Shown: positions 20,888-21,395 of the stretch, piece by piece
Numbering within the stretch: position 1 is the stretch's first letter
Layout: every line of letters begins with the position of its first letter
Source of the DNA: a virus
Strand: one strand, 5' to 3'
Virus record (IMG/VR): IMGVR_UViG_3300030102_006092
Span: 1 to 21,395 of that record
DNA: 21,395 nt
Position numbers and translations under genes: made by a program
The notes under the pieces: generated by a model
The model's database searches: none
Seen by the model: the letters and a program-made list of their open reading frames with translations, nothing else
Told to the model about the DNA's origin: nothing

Positions 20888-21105
20888 TGTCTTGTAATTT
20901 AAGAGAGAATACACTTAATGCTCTACGTAGTAATGCTCAAGGTAATATTGAGAAAGCAAAACTAAACGTAGAGATCTATCTACACAATCCAGTAGGTATT
21001 GGTGAGCATCCAGACGTATTGGGTGCCATTCAAGAACAACTGGATATCATTGCACATGAAGAAGAACGTATCGAAGTTCTTGACAAGCACTTCAGCAATC
21101 ACTAG
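20887..21105 (+). CDS. Small hypothetical helical protein (72 aa)
   Basis: A soluble 72-residue protein beginning [20 protein letters not shown] with two predicted helices (AQGNIEKAKLNVEIYL and IQEQLDIIAHEEERIEVLDK). A short turn, HNPVGIGEHPDV, lies between. The helical hairpin could dimerise. The next reading frame is nested across its end. It is coupled to petF by a one-base overlap, so co-expression is likely. I recognise no named family. Confidence 0.7.
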   Translation: MSCNLRENTLNALRSNAQGNIEKAKLNVEIYLHNPVGIGEHPDVLGAIQEQLDIIAHEEERIEVLDKHFSNH

Positions 21106-21169
21106 AGGATGTTGTGGAGCAGGATGTTATGACTGTCCATTCAGACCACCACCAAGAACCAAACGGTGA
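21080..21169 (+). CDS. Tiny Cys-rich protein, CCGxGCxxCPF motif (start uncertain)
   Basis: In a frame different from both neighbours, the sequence reads TRGCCGAGCYDCPFRPPPRT before a TGA at 21167-21169. CCGxGCxxCP(F/Y) is the signature of small bacterial Cys-rich proteins of the DUF5522 type, probable metal- or redox-linked proteins of unknown function. No ATG is available. TTG 21080 would give 29 residues; an ATC at 21098 would give a start just before TRGCC. The frame overlaps the end of the 72-aa gene and the start of the 44-aa membrane gene, as other coupled genes do here. The motif makes a chance frame unlikely, but translation is unproven. Confidence 0.45.
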   Translation: MTSTSAITRGCCGAGCYDCPFRPPPRTKR

Positions 21170-21263
21170 GGATAGTATTCCTAGATGGGTATTAACGGTG
21201 GGAATATCTCTAATGATTTTCACCGTATTTTGTTTTTCTGTTATGCTTGCAGGAATGCTTTAA
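21129..21263 (+). CDS. Small single-span membrane protein (44 aa)
   Basis: The product begins MTVHSDHHQEPNGEDSIPRW and then has one membrane span (VLTVGISLMIFTVFCFSVML), ending AGML. GTG 21114 would add five residues. The start overlaps the Cys-rich frame. It may be an inner-membrane or thylakoid peptide. No family is recognised. A terminator follows 14 bp after the stop. Confidence 0.6.
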   Translation: MTVHSDHHQEPNGEDSIPRWVLTVGISLMIFTVFCFSVMLAGML

Positions 21264-21275
21264 TCATGTTATACT

Positions 21276-21300
21276 AAGGGGGTGTTGAACCCCCTTTTTT
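21276..21300 (+). terminator. Rho-independent terminator after the petF operon
   Basis: GGGGGT (21278-21283) pairs with ACCCCC (21289-21294) around GTTGA, with A-T pairs extending the base, followed by T6 (21295-21300). Confidence 0.9.
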
Positions 21301-21301
21301 A

Positions 21302-21395
21302 ATGGCTGCTAAGAAGAAAGAGCACGTTGAATCCGTCTCACCCGTATCGGGTAATGGTGTTAATTATGAAATAATCAGTCGCACGGTAACTGAGA
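21302..21395 (+). CDS. Hypothetical protein, 3' truncated by window edge
   Basis: The frame is open from ATG to the edge (31 codons): MAAKKKEHVESVSPVSGNGV, then NYEIISRTVTE. The Lys-rich start and polar content suggest a soluble or structural protein, but too little is present to identify it. The ATG is two bases after the terminator's T-run, the same arrangement as at 10290 and 11298, with no Shine-Dalgarno sequence. Confidence 0.6.
   Translation, partial: MAAKKKEHVESVSPVSGNGVNYEIISRTVTE

Noticed and set aside
21247-21275. Possible promoter TTGCAG-17-TATACT before 21302
   Set aside because: The predicted start would fall inside the terminator hairpin at 21278-21294, so it is doubtful as a functional promoter; the match may be chance.

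Overview
The window is phage DNA from a T4-like cyanomyovirus that infects marine Synechococcus or Prochlorococcus. This is inferred from gene content. Cyanobacterial photosynthesis genes (two hli genes, a PTOX-type oxidase, psbA, psbD, petF) sit among tightly packed small phage genes that overlap by ATGA, TGATG or TAATG junctions. A T4-type late promoter octamer (TATAAATA) is also present. I see no tRNA, rRNA, CRISPR array, integrase or insertion sequence. Outside the regulatory gaps at 10649-10888 and 18053-18340, coding is nearly continuous.

Region 1 (1-9229) is a glycan island, all on the + strand. It holds three GT11 (fucosyltransferase-like) genes, an NAD-dependent sugar epimerase, an exostosin-like transferase, two methyltransferases (one FkbM), a frameshifted GT17 gene, a DUF5672 gene, two GT-A/GT2-like transferases and a GT25 gene. 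Stops and starts mostly overlap, so it is probably one or a few polycistronic units. The likely product is a glycan placed on virions or on host surface polysaccharide.

Region 2 (9245-10648) holds small genes. A good sigma70-type promoter drives an hli operon of four small membrane proteins, which ends at a hairpin terminator.

Region 3 (10649-16432) opens with a multi-element promoter and structured leader. A short porin-like beta-barrel protein follows, then a SleB-type cell-wall hydrolase, an exported HEGWH protein, several membrane proteins, PTOX, and a nest of overlapping tiny membrane or exported ORFs. These could serve envelope remodelling or lysis, with PTOX relieving the quinone pool.

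Region 4 (16326-18052) has three minus-strand genes for exported, Ser/Thr-rich proteins. One appears to start at ATA, and it overlaps the convergent + strand gene by 107 bp.

Region 5 (18053-21395) has tandem promoters and a long structured leader before psbA (D1, Glu at the position-130 equivalent), a UUCG-loop terminator, psbD (D2), petF (ferredoxin) and small genes. One tiny Cys-rich ORF is nested between two others. Together hli, D1/D2, PTOX and ferredoxin would keep photosynthetic electron flow going during infection.
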